In this document: in pieces, positions 5,984 through 11,810 of the stretch
How positions within the stretch are numbered: the stretch's first letter is position 1
How the letters are laid out: the number at the start of each line of letters is the position of its first letter
NCBI GenBank assembly: GCA_005880525.1
Contig: VBFW01000178.1
Location: 1 to 11,810 of the forward strand
Origin: Chloroflexota bacterium
GTDB lineage: Bacteria; Chloroflexota; Dormibacteria; Dormibacterales; Dormibacteraceae
DNA length: 11,810 bases
Reading direction: 5' to 3'
Made by a program: the position numbers and the translations under genes
The notes under the pieces: model-generated
Databases searched by the model: none
Told to the model about the DNA's origin: nothing
The model's input: only the letters and a program-made list of their open reading frames with translations

Positions 5984-7422
5984 CAGGAGACCGTTACCCC
6001 GGCCTCCTCTATGAATGCGCCGGAATGGATGTGATTAGGAAACAGGGCGGAAATGGCCTCCGCCAGGGTCCGGACCTCGATGATCTCGAGGCCGGCCGGC
6101 CGCCCGGTCCGTGAACCGGACGGAATCAAAGCGCGCGTGAAGCCGTGCCGTGCCGCCTCCTGCAGGCGGCGCTCGGTCTGGCCGACGCGGCGCACCTCGC
6201 CCGCCAACCCAAGCTCCCCGAGGACGACCAGGCCTTCCGGCAAAGGCTGGTTCCTCTGATTGCCTGCGATCGACAGGGCAAGACCTAGATCGGCGGCGGG
6301 CTCCGTGATCCGGATTCCGCCCGCCACGTTGACGAAGACGTCGTGCTGGCCAAGGGGCGTCTTGCCCCGCCGGTCGAGCACAGCCAGGAGCATGTGAACG
6401 CGGTTGAGGTCGAATCCGTTCGCGACCCGGCGCGGCGGGAAGTTGGTGTTCGCTTTGTTGACCAGGCTCTGGATTTCGATGAGAAGCGGGCGCGTGCCCT
6501 CCATCACCACGACCACGGCCGTCCCCGCGGAGGCCGTGCCGGCCTGGCTGAGCATCGCCGCCGACGGGTCGGGCACCTCCTCCAACCCGTGCTCGGCCAT
6601 GGCGAAGACGCCGATCTCCTCGGCCGATCCGAACCGGTTCTTCATCGCCCGCAGCAGCCGTAGCTCCTGCCGGCGGTCGCCTTCGAGGTACAGCACCGTG
6701 TCAACGATATGCTCCAGGACCCTCGGTCCGGCTATCGCTCCCTCCTTGGTCACGTGGCCGACCAGGAAGATGGGCACCCCGGTCTCCTTGGCGAGGCGCA
6801 TCAGCCGGGCGGCCGATTCCCTGACCTGGCTGACGCTTCCTGCGCTTCCAGTGACCGCCCCGTCGGCCACCGTCTGGATGGAGTCGACGATTGCGAGCTG
6901 CGGTGCCTCTGAGGCGATCGTGTCGCAGATCGTGTCCAGATCGGTCTCGGCCATCAGCAGGATGCCCCCATCGAGCGCCCCCAGGCGCGCCGCTCGCATC
7001 TGCACCTGCTGGTTCGACTCCTCGCCCGAGACGTAGAGCACCTTCGTTCCGCCCGCCGACACCACCTGGTGGGCGGCGTGCATGAGAAGGGTCGACTTGC
7101 CGACGCCCGGCTCTCCGCCGACCAGGACCAGGCTGCCGGGCACGATCCCGCCGCCCAGCACGCGGTTCAGCTCGCCCCACGCCAGGCGCAGGCGGGGCGC
7201 CGAATCCGCCGAGATCTGGGTGACCGGCACGGGCGCTGCGGACGAACTCCCCGAGGTGGCGCCACGGCCGCTACGGGATTCGGGCTTGCGGCGGCCTGGC
7301 TCTTTTTTGACCACGAACTCCTGGAGCGTGTTCCAGGCCTGGCAGTACGGGCACTGTCCCGCCCAGCGCAGGGTCTCGCCTCCACATTGGCCGCAGACGA
7401 AAGTCACCGAGGAGCGTGGCAT
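5983..7422 (-). CDS. radA: DNA repair protein RadA (Sms), RecA-like branch-migration ATPase
   Basis: A 479-residue RadA/Sms. The N-terminal zinc finger is seen as C10-x2-C13 and C24-x2-C27 (FVCGQCGGETLRWAGQCPYC). The RecA-type ATPase core has Walker A GEPGVGKST (103-111), Walker B around QLAIVDSIQT (175-184) and the RadA-specific KNRFG motif (261-265). The C-terminal part (about 290-470) is the Lon-protease-like domain, recognisable by VLGELGLAGEVRRVGQTERRL (a scaffold in this family, not an active protease). By family it extends heteroduplex DNA during recombination and helps replication fork repair. The ATG at 7420-7422 is chosen because RadA proteins begin a few residues before the zinc finger; the frame stays open further upstream, but that part is intergenic. 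It is the first gene of the minus-strand operon and is divergent from the PLP enzyme gene. Confidence 0.96.
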   Translation of the reverse strand: MPRSSVTFVCGQCGGETLRWAGQCPYCQAWNTLQEFVVKKEPGRRKPESRSGRGATSGSSSAAPVPVTQISADSAPRLRLAWGELNRVLGGGIVPGSLVLVGGEPGVGKSTLLMHAAHQVVSAGGTKVLYVSGEESNQQVQMRAARLGALDGGILLMAETDLDTICDTIASEAPQLAIVDSIQTVADGAVTGSAGSVSQVRESAARLMRLAKETGVPIFLVGHVTKEGAIAGPRVLEHIVDTVLYLEGDRRQELRLLRAMKNRFGSAEEIGVFAMAEHGLEEVPDPSAAMLSQAGTASAGTAVVVVMEGTRPLLIEIQSLVNKANTNFPPRRVANGFDLNRVHMLLAVLDRRGKTPLGQHDVFVNVAGGIRITEPAADLGLALSIAGNQRNQPLPEGLVVLGELGLAGEVRRVGQTERRLQEAARHGFTRALIPSGSRTGRPAGLEIIEVRTLAEAISALFPNHIHSGAFIEEAGVTVS

Positions 7423-7470
7423 GACCCCACTTTGGGGCGCGCAGGCTCCAATTACAAGTTGAGTCCTGTA

Positions 7471-7499
7471 AACATAAGCGCCACCCCGGGGGTAGTCAG
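7471..7499 (-). promoter_or_regulatory. Candidate promoter of the radA operon
   Basis: On the minus strand CTGACT (7499-7494) and TATGTT (7476-7471) are spaced by exactly 17 nt, each matching four of six sigma-70 consensus bases. The position would give a 5' leader of roughly 40 nt before the radA ATG. It is the best pair I found in the 167-nt divergent region, but such matches are common by chance. Confidence 0.3.
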
Positions 7500-7507
7500 G
7501 GTGGCGC
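7478..7507. promoter_or_regulatory. Perfect 9-bp hairpin/operator-like inverted repeat between radA and the PLP gene
   Basis: Arms gcgccaccc (7478-7486) and gggtggcgc (7499-7507) are perfectly complementary around a 12-nt loop. There is no T-run on either side, so a terminator is unlikely; between divergent starts a terminator would also make little sense. It overlaps the candidate radA promoter spacer, so an operator is possible. About 25 nt to the right are two short palindromes, acccgggt (7523-7530) and acaccggtgt (7533-7542). Confidence 0.45.
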
Positions 7508-7589
7508 CGTAAGCCTGGGAGGACCCGGGTACACACCGGTGTCCCTCATAGTGGGAACGCGCGAGCCGGCAAAAGGCTACGTTCTCGCC

Positions 7590-8546
7590 ATGGAAGAGGA
7601 ACCGGTCTCCATCGAGCGGATCGCGGAGGCCGCCGAGATCATCGACCCGGTCTTCCTCCATTCGCCGCAGTACGAGTGCGAGCCGCTCAGCGCTCACCTC
7701 GGGGTCGCCGCCGTTCTCAAGGTCGAATGCCTCAATCCCATCCGCTCCTTCAAAGGACGGGGCACCGACTACCTCATGCACCGGATCGAGGTTCCTGAGC
7801 TCGGCCTCGTTTGCGCCAGCGCAGGAAACTTCGGCCAGGGCATGGCATACGCGGCACGAAAACGCGGCCACCGCGTCATCGTTTTCGCGGCCGTCAACGC
7901 CAGCCCGATCAAGGTCGACCGCATGCGCGCTCTCGGCGCGGAGGTCGTGCTGGAAGGCGAAGACTTCGACGCGGCCAAAGAAGCCGCGCGCGCTCACGCT
8001 GAGAAGACGGGTGCGCTGTTTGTCGAGGACGGCGCCCTCGCCCCCATCGCGGAGGGTGCAGGCACCATGGCGGTGGAGCTGTCGACGATGGACGATCCCA
8101 TCGACGCGATCCTCGTCCCGCTCGGCGATGGCGCGCTCGTGACAGGCATCGGGGCATGGATGCGCCGAGCCTCACCAAGCACGCGAATAATCGGCGTGGT
8201 CGCCGAGGGCGCACCCGCGATGGAGCTGTCATGGCACGCGGCGAAATTGGTCGCGACCGAATCCATCGCCACCATCGCCGACGGCATCGCCGTGCGTGTG
8301 CCAGTGGCGAGCGCGGTCGAAGACGTGCGCAACGCTGTCGACGACGTGATGCACGTGAGCGACATCGAGATGATCGAAGGAATGCGCGCGCTGTTCAGCG
8401 ATGCGGGCCTGGTTGTCGAGCCCGCGGGCGCGGCGGGGATCGCCGCAGTGAAGAAGCTGAGCAGTGAGCTAGCGGGCAAGCGAGTCGCAGTGATCATCAC
8501 GGGCGGCAACATCACCACCGATGCGTTTCAGCGATTGATCAGCTAG
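7590..8546 (+). CDS. Fold-type II PLP-dependent enzyme, threonine/serine ammonia-lyase-like
   Basis: With the ATG at 7590 the protein has 318 residues. It shows the tryptophan-synthase-beta fold type II pattern. The PLP lysine is in NPIRSFKGRG (Lys55), the PLP-ring/substrate loop is SAGNFGQGMAYAARKRG (77-93), and MRALGAEVVLEG and EGAGTMAVEL are typical of threonine dehydratases. The phosphate-binding glycine loop, normally GGGGL(I/L)SG, reads LGDGALVTG (178-186). The C-terminal VIITGGNIT matches the conserved end of the family. The catabolic/biosynthetic threonine dehydratases deaminate threonine to 2-oxobutyrate, but threonine synthases, racemases and diaminopropionate lyases share the fold, so the substrate is open. 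There is no C-terminal ACT regulatory domain, so isoleucine feedback is not expected. The frame is also open from a GTG at 7539; I prefer 7590 because family similarity starts soon after it, but neither start has a good Shine-Dalgarno. It is monocistronic and convergent with the RDD gene. Confidence 0.85.
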   Translation: MEEEPVSIERIAEAAEIIDPVFLHSPQYECEPLSAHLGVAAVLKVECLNPIRSFKGRGTDYLMHRIEVPELGLVCASAGNFGQGMAYAARKRGHRVIVFAAVNASPIKVDRMRALGAEVVLEGEDFDAAKEAARAHAEKTGALFVEDGALAPIAEGAGTMAVELSTMDDPIDAILVPLGDGALVTGIGAWMRRASPSTRIIGVVAEGAPAMELSWHAAKLVATESIATIADGIAVRVPVASAVEDVRNAVDDVMHVSDIEMIEGMRALFSDAGLVVEPAGAAGIAAVKKLSSELAGKRVAVIITGGNITTDAFQRLIS

Positions 8547-8637
8547 CCCGGTTCACGCATTTGTGCACAAATACACGGAATACCGCCGCCATAACGTGTA
8601 ATTGGGCACAATCGCAGGGATCGCGGGCTAGCTGATC
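8537..8637. repeat. Nested inverted repeat spanning the convergent gene ends; candidate bidirectional terminator
   Basis: Outer arms gatcagctagcccg (8537-8550) and cgggctagctgatc (8624-8637) are perfectly complementary over 14 bp and each contains one stop codon, TAG of the PLP gene and TAG of the RDD gene. Inside, ttgtgcacaaatacacg (8561-8577) and cgtgtaattgggcacaa (8595-8611) pair at 15 of 17 positions around a 17-nt loop. Both pairs share almost the same centre (8586-8587), so either strand's RNA could form one long interrupted hairpin. There is no T-tract of the classical intrinsic terminator type. A bidirectional terminator or transcript-end stabiliser is the simplest reading; a small palindromic repeat element is possible. 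Confidence 0.6.
8559..8572. promoter_or_regulatory. Perfect 14-bp palindrome, operator-like
   Basis: The sequence atttgtgcacaaat is its own reverse complement over all 14 bases. An imperfect copy, attgggcacaat (8601-8612), lies 28 nt further on. Both are inside the larger inverted repeat between two convergent genes, where a transcriptional operator would be unusual. The two sites may be protein-binding sites or just part of the hairpin arms. Confidence 0.4.
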
Positions 8638-9485
8638 TCCAGATTCGCGAGGTAGTCGAGCACCGCCAGCGGTCCGTACTGCGCGAACGTGTCGGGCACC
8701 GCGCGTTGCAGGCTCTGCTGCATGTTCGCCGCAAGCTGCACGCGAACATCGAGCGGCAGCTGGGGGCGGCGGCGCGCGTACGAGCTGACGAACCGCCGCA
8801 GCTCGGGGTCGATCCTCCGCAGGATGTGCTCCGCGTTGGACGCGGGCGCATACGCCGGCGCCGCACCTGCCGCCGCCTGCGGCTGCGGGACCAGCGGTGG
8901 CGGAGGCGGCGGGTAGGGCGGGTATCCCGGAGGCGACGCCGGCGGCATGTTCGGCTGAACGTCCGAAGGCCGCGCACCTGGCAGCTGCCACAACCACACG
9001 TGGTCGGAATCCTTCACCACGAGCGTGCCGGCCGCCAGGTCGCCGAGGCGCTTGCCTTTGCCGTTGATGAACATGACGACCAGGCCGACGCCGTAGCCGT
9101 ACGGAAGGAAGTCGACGATCCGCACGATGTTGCGGATCCCTGCCTGCATGAAGGTCAGGGGTTCGCCGCGATCGCCGACGGCCCGCAGCCGGAACGCCTT
9201 CTTGCCGATCGTCTGACCCGACCACAAGGCTTCGCTCGTCCAGAAGTAGCCGAATATGACGACGAAGCTGCCCAGGATCTCGAGCAGGTTGTAGACGGTT
9301 GAATTGTTGAAGAAGATGCCAATGGCGAGGCCGCCGAAGAACAGGGCGGTCAGGAGCGCGGTGACGATGAGCAGGTCGAGCACCTGGGCGATCGCCCTCG
9401 TGCCCAGGCCCGCCACCTGGTAGTCGAACGAAACCCGCTCCGGCGTGGAGACGATCAGCTCTGAATCGGGGAGCGGCTGCTCCAT
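8628..9485 (-). CDS. RDD-family membrane protein with proline-rich linker and extra C-terminal region
   Basis: A 285-residue protein. The RDD domain spans about 20-160. It starts FDYQVAGLGTRAIAQVLDLLI, with the Arg30 and Asp37 of the family name, then has hydrophobic segments at about 36-59, 67-82 and 128-140. The loop SGQTIGKKAFRLRAVGDRGEPL (89-110) and the end KGKRLGDLAAGTLVVKD (143-159) are diagnostic. A linker very rich in Pro (175-203, including PPYPPPPPP) leads to a charged helical-looking tail (218-285) that I do not recognise. RDD proteins are of poorly known function; some have been linked to ion or cargo transport. The ATG at 9483-9485 begins just before the domain; the open frame continues upstream only as antisense of spoIIM. 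No clear Shine-Dalgarno is visible. It is divergent from spoIIM with only 21 nt between the starts, and convergent with the PLP gene. Confidence 0.9.
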   Translation of the reverse strand: MEQPLPDSELIVSTPERVSFDYQVAGLGTRAIAQVLDLLIVTALLTALFFGGLAIGIFFNNSTVYNLLEILGSFVVIFGYFWTSEALWSGQTIGKKAFRLRAVGDRGEPLTFMQAGIRNIVRIVDFLPYGYGVGLVVMFINGKGKRLGDLAAGTLVVKDSDHVWLWQLPGARPSDVQPNMPPASPPGYPPYPPPPPPLVPQPQAAAGAAPAYAPASNAEHILRRIDPELRRFVSSYARRRPQLPLDVRVQLAANMQQSLQRAVPDTFAQYGPLAVLDYLANLEIS

Positions 9486-9506
9486 TGAGCTAATTTTGCA
9501 AGGTAG

Positions 9507-10538
9507 ATGCGGGCGGATGAGTTCGTAGCGAGCCGCCGGGAGGACTGGAACAACCTCGAGAACCTGATCGCGAGGGGCAGCTCCGGCCGCCTGAACCCGC
9601 TTCGCCCGGGGGAGGTGCTGGCGCTGGCGGCCCTGTACCGGCGCGCGACCGCCGACCTCGCTCGCGCGCAGCGCGACTGGCCGGGCGAGCCTGTCCACCG
9701 CTACCTCAACGGGCTCGTCGCGCGGGGCCACGGGGTCGTCTACCGCCGAGGCGGTGACGTGTGGCGCCGCATCCGCGACTTCTACCTCGTGACCCTGCCA
9801 ACCACCTACCGTCAGTCGTGGCCCTATCTGGTCGCGGCCGCGGCGCTGATGTTCGTTCCGGCGATCATCGCCTTCTTCGTGGTCCTTGCCAACCCCGACG
9901 CCGCCTACGCGATTGCGCCACCAGACCTGATCGACCGTGTCCACCACCACCAGCTGTGGACCCACATCCCGCCCAGCGAGCGCGTGCAGGCGGCCGGGTT
10001 GATCATGACCAACAACATCTACGTGTCGATGATCGCGTTCGCCTTCGGCGTTTTCTTTGGTCTCCCTGTGATCTGGGTGATGGTCAGCAACGGCATCAGC
10101 CTCGGCGGCCTGTTCGGGCTGACGCAGGCTTACGGCCTGGCGGGCGGGTTGTTCGACTTCGTCATCGGGCACGGCGTGGTCGAGCTGTCGATCGTGGTCG
10201 CGCAGGGCGCGGGCGGCCTGATGATGGGCTGGGCTCTCATCTCGCCCGGCAACCGCAAGCGCTCCGACGCGCTCGTGATCGCGACGCGCCGCGCGTTTGT
10301 GCTGCTCCTCGGCCTCGCGCCGCTGCTGGTGATCGCGGGCACCATCGAGGGCAACATCTCCCCTTCCGACGTCCCATTCGCGGCCAAGCTCTCCATCGGT
10401 CTGGCGACAGGTTCCGCCCTCTACGCATACCTGCTGCTGACGGGCCGCTCGAACTCTCGGCGCCGCGTCGCAGGCGCCGCTGCTACAGGAGAGCCCGCTC
10501 CTTCAGCTCCAGATAACGTTCGACGAGCGCCGGGCTGA
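9507..10538 (+). CDS. SpoIIM-family (stage II sporulation protein M-like) membrane protein
   Basis: A 343-residue integral membrane protein of the SpoIIM/DUF95 family. A soluble helical N-terminus (1-95, FVASRREDWNNLENLI, then LAALYRRATADLARAQ) is typical of the long form found with RDD and DUF58 genes. It is followed by about five hydrophobic segments: 106-127, 168-193, 198-220, 225-245 and 262-280, with a last one at 295-312. The family hallmark after the third segment is FVIGHGVVELSIV (218-230), with His222 and Glu226. In Bacillus SpoIIM is part of the DMP peptidoglycan-remodelling complex in sporulation, but the family is widespread in non-sporulating bacteria where its role is unknown, so sporulation should not be inferred. 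The ATG at 9507 has AAGG close upstream (3 nt), which is a short spacing. The 3' end overlaps the oppositely oriented DUF58 gene by 56 nt. Confidence 0.88.
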   Translation: MRADEFVASRREDWNNLENLIARGSSGRLNPLRPGEVLALAALYRRATADLARAQRDWPGEPVHRYLNGLVARGHGVVYRRGGDVWRRIRDFYLVTLPTTYRQSWPYLVAAAALMFVPAIIAFFVVLANPDAAYAIAPPDLIDRVHHHQLWTHIPPSERVQAAGLIMTNNIYVSMIAFAFGVFFGLPVIWVMVSNGISLGGLFGLTQAYGLAGGLFDFVIGHGVVELSIVVAQGAGGLMMGWALISPGNRKRSDALVIATRRAFVLLLGLAPLLVIAGTIEGNISPSDVPFAAKLSIGLATGSALYAYLLLTGRSNSRRRVAGAAATGEPAPSAPDNVRRAPG

Positions 10539-11802
10539 GGTTCCCGGCGACGACGTCGAGGCCCAGCACGCCGCCCCGGCGCAGTAGCTCGAAGCTCTGC
10601 CGGCGGCTCGCGACGAACTCCTCGGCCGCAGCCCACTGATACGCACGCGACGATGTGGTAATGGGCGCGTCGCGGGCGCGGATCACCTCGGGGTCGCTCA
10701 TGGCGACGACCAGCACTAGGTGGCGGGCAGCGAGGCGCAGGCAGTGCGCAACCAGCTCGCGCGACTGGTTTGGATCCTGCACGTCGGTGAGGATCACGAC
10801 CATCGAGCGCCGGCCGACGCGCAGGGCCATATGGGTGAGTGCGTGGCCGAAATCGGGCTCCACATAGGAAGGACGTAGCGAATAAAGCGCTTCTGTGATG
10901 AGGTGCAGCTGCACGCTGCCCCGCTCGGGCTTGAGGAAGTTGGTCACCCGATCGTCGAATGTCATCAGGCCCACGCGATCGCCGTACGCCTGGGCGACCC
11001 ACGCCAGCATCAGCGCGGCGTTGATCGCGTGGTCGAGCTTCTCCAGGGCGCCCGCGGGCGCGGTCATCAGACGGCCGCAGTCGATCGCGATCATCACCTG
11101 CTGTCCGCGCTCGGCCTCCACCTCCGTCATCACCGGCCGGTCGCGGCGCGCGGTGGCGGTCCAGCTGATGCGGCGCACGTCGTCTCCGCGCACGTAATCG
11201 CGCAGCCCGGCAAACGAGGTCGACGCGCCTGGTGGCCGCGCGCGCCGCTGGCCGACGAGCGACCGGAGCCCTCGCCGCAGCGACAGCTGGACGCGCTTGA
11301 TCGCCACGACGTTGGGAAAGACGGCGACGTTGTGCGGCAGGTTCAGCCTCAGCTGCCTGCGCCACCAGCCTTCACGCCTCCAGACCTGCAGGTCGACCTG
11401 CCCGAAGTGATACGCGCCGCGGCGCGGAGACGAGGTGTTGTAGGCGACGGCGAGGCTGCCGTTCCGGTCGAACGCGCCCTGGACCTCGCGCGGCCGCGGC
11501 AGCAGGCCGGTCGGTGCGTGGTCGGCCACGCGCGCCGTCAGGCCGGCGGCTGCCCGATTCGTGACGACGATCCGCACCTTTTCGTGCTCGCCAAGCGAGA
11601 ACGGCTCGGGCATCGCCCGTCGTACGACGTAGCCGCGAGCCCCTGGAAGCAGGGCCAGGTCGCGGGCGACGAGGGCCACGAGACCGACGTGGTAGACGAC
11701 GGCCACGAGCACGAGCAGAGGCGAGACCACCGCCAGCGCGATCAGCACAGCGCCAATGCCGACGGCCCAAATCAGGCGCGGCTGCGGAGCGAATCCTCGC
11801 AT
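10483..11802 (-). CDS. DUF58 domain protein (VWA-like, MoxR-associated)
   Basis: A 439-residue protein. Two hydrophobic segments near the N-terminus (about 10-27 and 28-48) anchor it; a beta-rich extracytoplasmic-type or juxtamembrane part with SLGEHEKVRIVVTNRA (69-84) follows. The diagnostic DUF58 block is FAGLRDYVRGDDVRRISWTATARR (197-220), followed by MTEVEAERGQQVMIAIDCGR (225-244) and a von Willebrand A-like fold to about 420. The metal site motif, D-x-S-x-S in true VWA domains, is degenerate here (DCGRL, 241-245). VVILTDVQD (335-343) is the later beta-strand. DUF58 proteins are nearly always encoded beside MoxR AAA ATPases and are thought to work with them as chaperone-like pairs; the exact role is unknown. 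The ATG at 11800-11802 has AAGAG just upstream. The only upstream sequence available is 8 nt, so the presumed MoxR gene is not visible. The ending LVERYLELKERALL is real family sequence, so the 56-nt overlap with spoIIM is genuine. Confidence 0.9.
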   Translation of the reverse strand: MRGFAPQPRLIWAVGIGAVLIALAVVSPLLVLVAVVYHVGLVALVARDLALLPGARGYVVRRAMPEPFSLGEHEKVRIVVTNRAAAGLTARVADHAPTGLLPRPREVQGAFDRNGSLAVAYNTSSPRRGAYHFGQVDLQVWRREGWWRRQLRLNLPHNVAVFPNVVAIKRVQLSLRRGLRSLVGQRRARPPGASTSFAGLRDYVRGDDVRRISWTATARRDRPVMTEVEAERGQQVMIAIDCGRLMTAPAGALEKLDHAINAALMLAWVAQAYGDRVGLMTFDDRVTNFLKPERGSVQLHLITEALYSLRPSYVEPDFGHALTHMALRVGRRSMVVILTDVQDPNQSRELVAHCLRLAARHLVLVVAMSDPEVIRARDAPITTSSRAYQWAAAEEFVASRRQSFELLRRGGVLGLDVVAGNLSPALVERYLELKERALL

Positions 11803-11810
11803 CGGCTCTT

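Noticed and set aside
7478..7507. Intrinsic terminator between radA and the PLP gene
   Set aside because: The stem is not followed by a T-run on either strand, and the genes on both sides diverge, so no transcript should end there.
7423..7536. N-terminal extension of RadA by 38 codons
   Set aside because: RadA proteins begin just before the zinc finger; the upstream stretch is the divergent regulatory region and shows no family similarity.
9486..10172. N-terminal extension of the RDD protein by 229 codons
   Set aside because: It runs antisense through spoIIM, has no recognisable content, and the RDD domain starts about 20 residues after the ATG at 9485.
9507..10538. Evidence for endospore formation from the SpoIIM homologue
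   Set aside because: The long SpoIIM form next to RDD and DUF58 is widespread in non-sporulating bacteria, and no other sporulation gene is in the window.

Overview
The window is high-GC bacterial chromosome, almost fully coding, with no mobile element, RNA gene or CRISPR array that I can see. Protein content and gene order suggest a high-GC member of the Terrabacteria side of the tree (Dormibacterota, Chloroflexota or Actinomycetota would all fit). No marker here settles the phylum, so this is an inference.

Region 1 (1-7422, all on the minus strand) is one tightly packed operon. In transcription order it reads radA, a membrane PIN-TRAM protein (YacL type), ispD, ispF, cysS, rlmB, a Clp-N/site-2-protease fusion, and a YacP-type NYN ribonuclease that runs off the left edge. 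The backbone matches the Firmicutes order radA-(disA)-yacL-ispD-ispF-(gltX-cysE)-cysS-(mrnC)-rlmB-yacP, minus the bracketed genes and plus the protease. Genes are separated by 3-22 nt or overlap by 4-25 nt, except for an 88-nt gap before cysS that holds a long inverted repeat. Six of the eight genes start with GTG or TTG; two of those (rlmB and the PIN-TRAM gene) have near-perfect Shine-Dalgarno sequences. The operon mixes DNA repair (RadA), RNA metabolism (PIN-TRAM, NYN, RlmB), isoprenoid precursor synthesis (IspD, IspF), tRNA charging (CysRS) and membrane proteolysis. IspD stops after 165 residues and lacks its C-terminal part, which is the clearest anomaly here.

Region 2 (7423-8627) holds a divergent control region with a 9-bp hairpin and small palindromes, then a plus-strand fold-type II PLP enzyme of the threonine/serine ammonia-lyase group. 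This gene converges on the RDD gene. The space between them is a nested inverted repeat of about 100 bp whose outer arms contain both stop codons.

Region 3 (8628-11802) is a membrane cluster: an RDD-family protein (minus), a SpoIIM-family protein (plus) divergent from it by only 21 nt, and a DUF58 protein (minus) whose 3' end overlaps that of spoIIM by 56 nt. RDD, SpoIIM and DUF58 genes, usually with a MoxR AAA ATPase, recur together in many Gram-positive and related genomes. The MoxR gene would be expected just beyond the right edge. Their joint function is not established.

The most interesting points are the Clp-N/S2P fusion, the truncated IspD, the palindromic convergent intergenic element and the inverted repeat that could mask the cysS ribosome-binding site.
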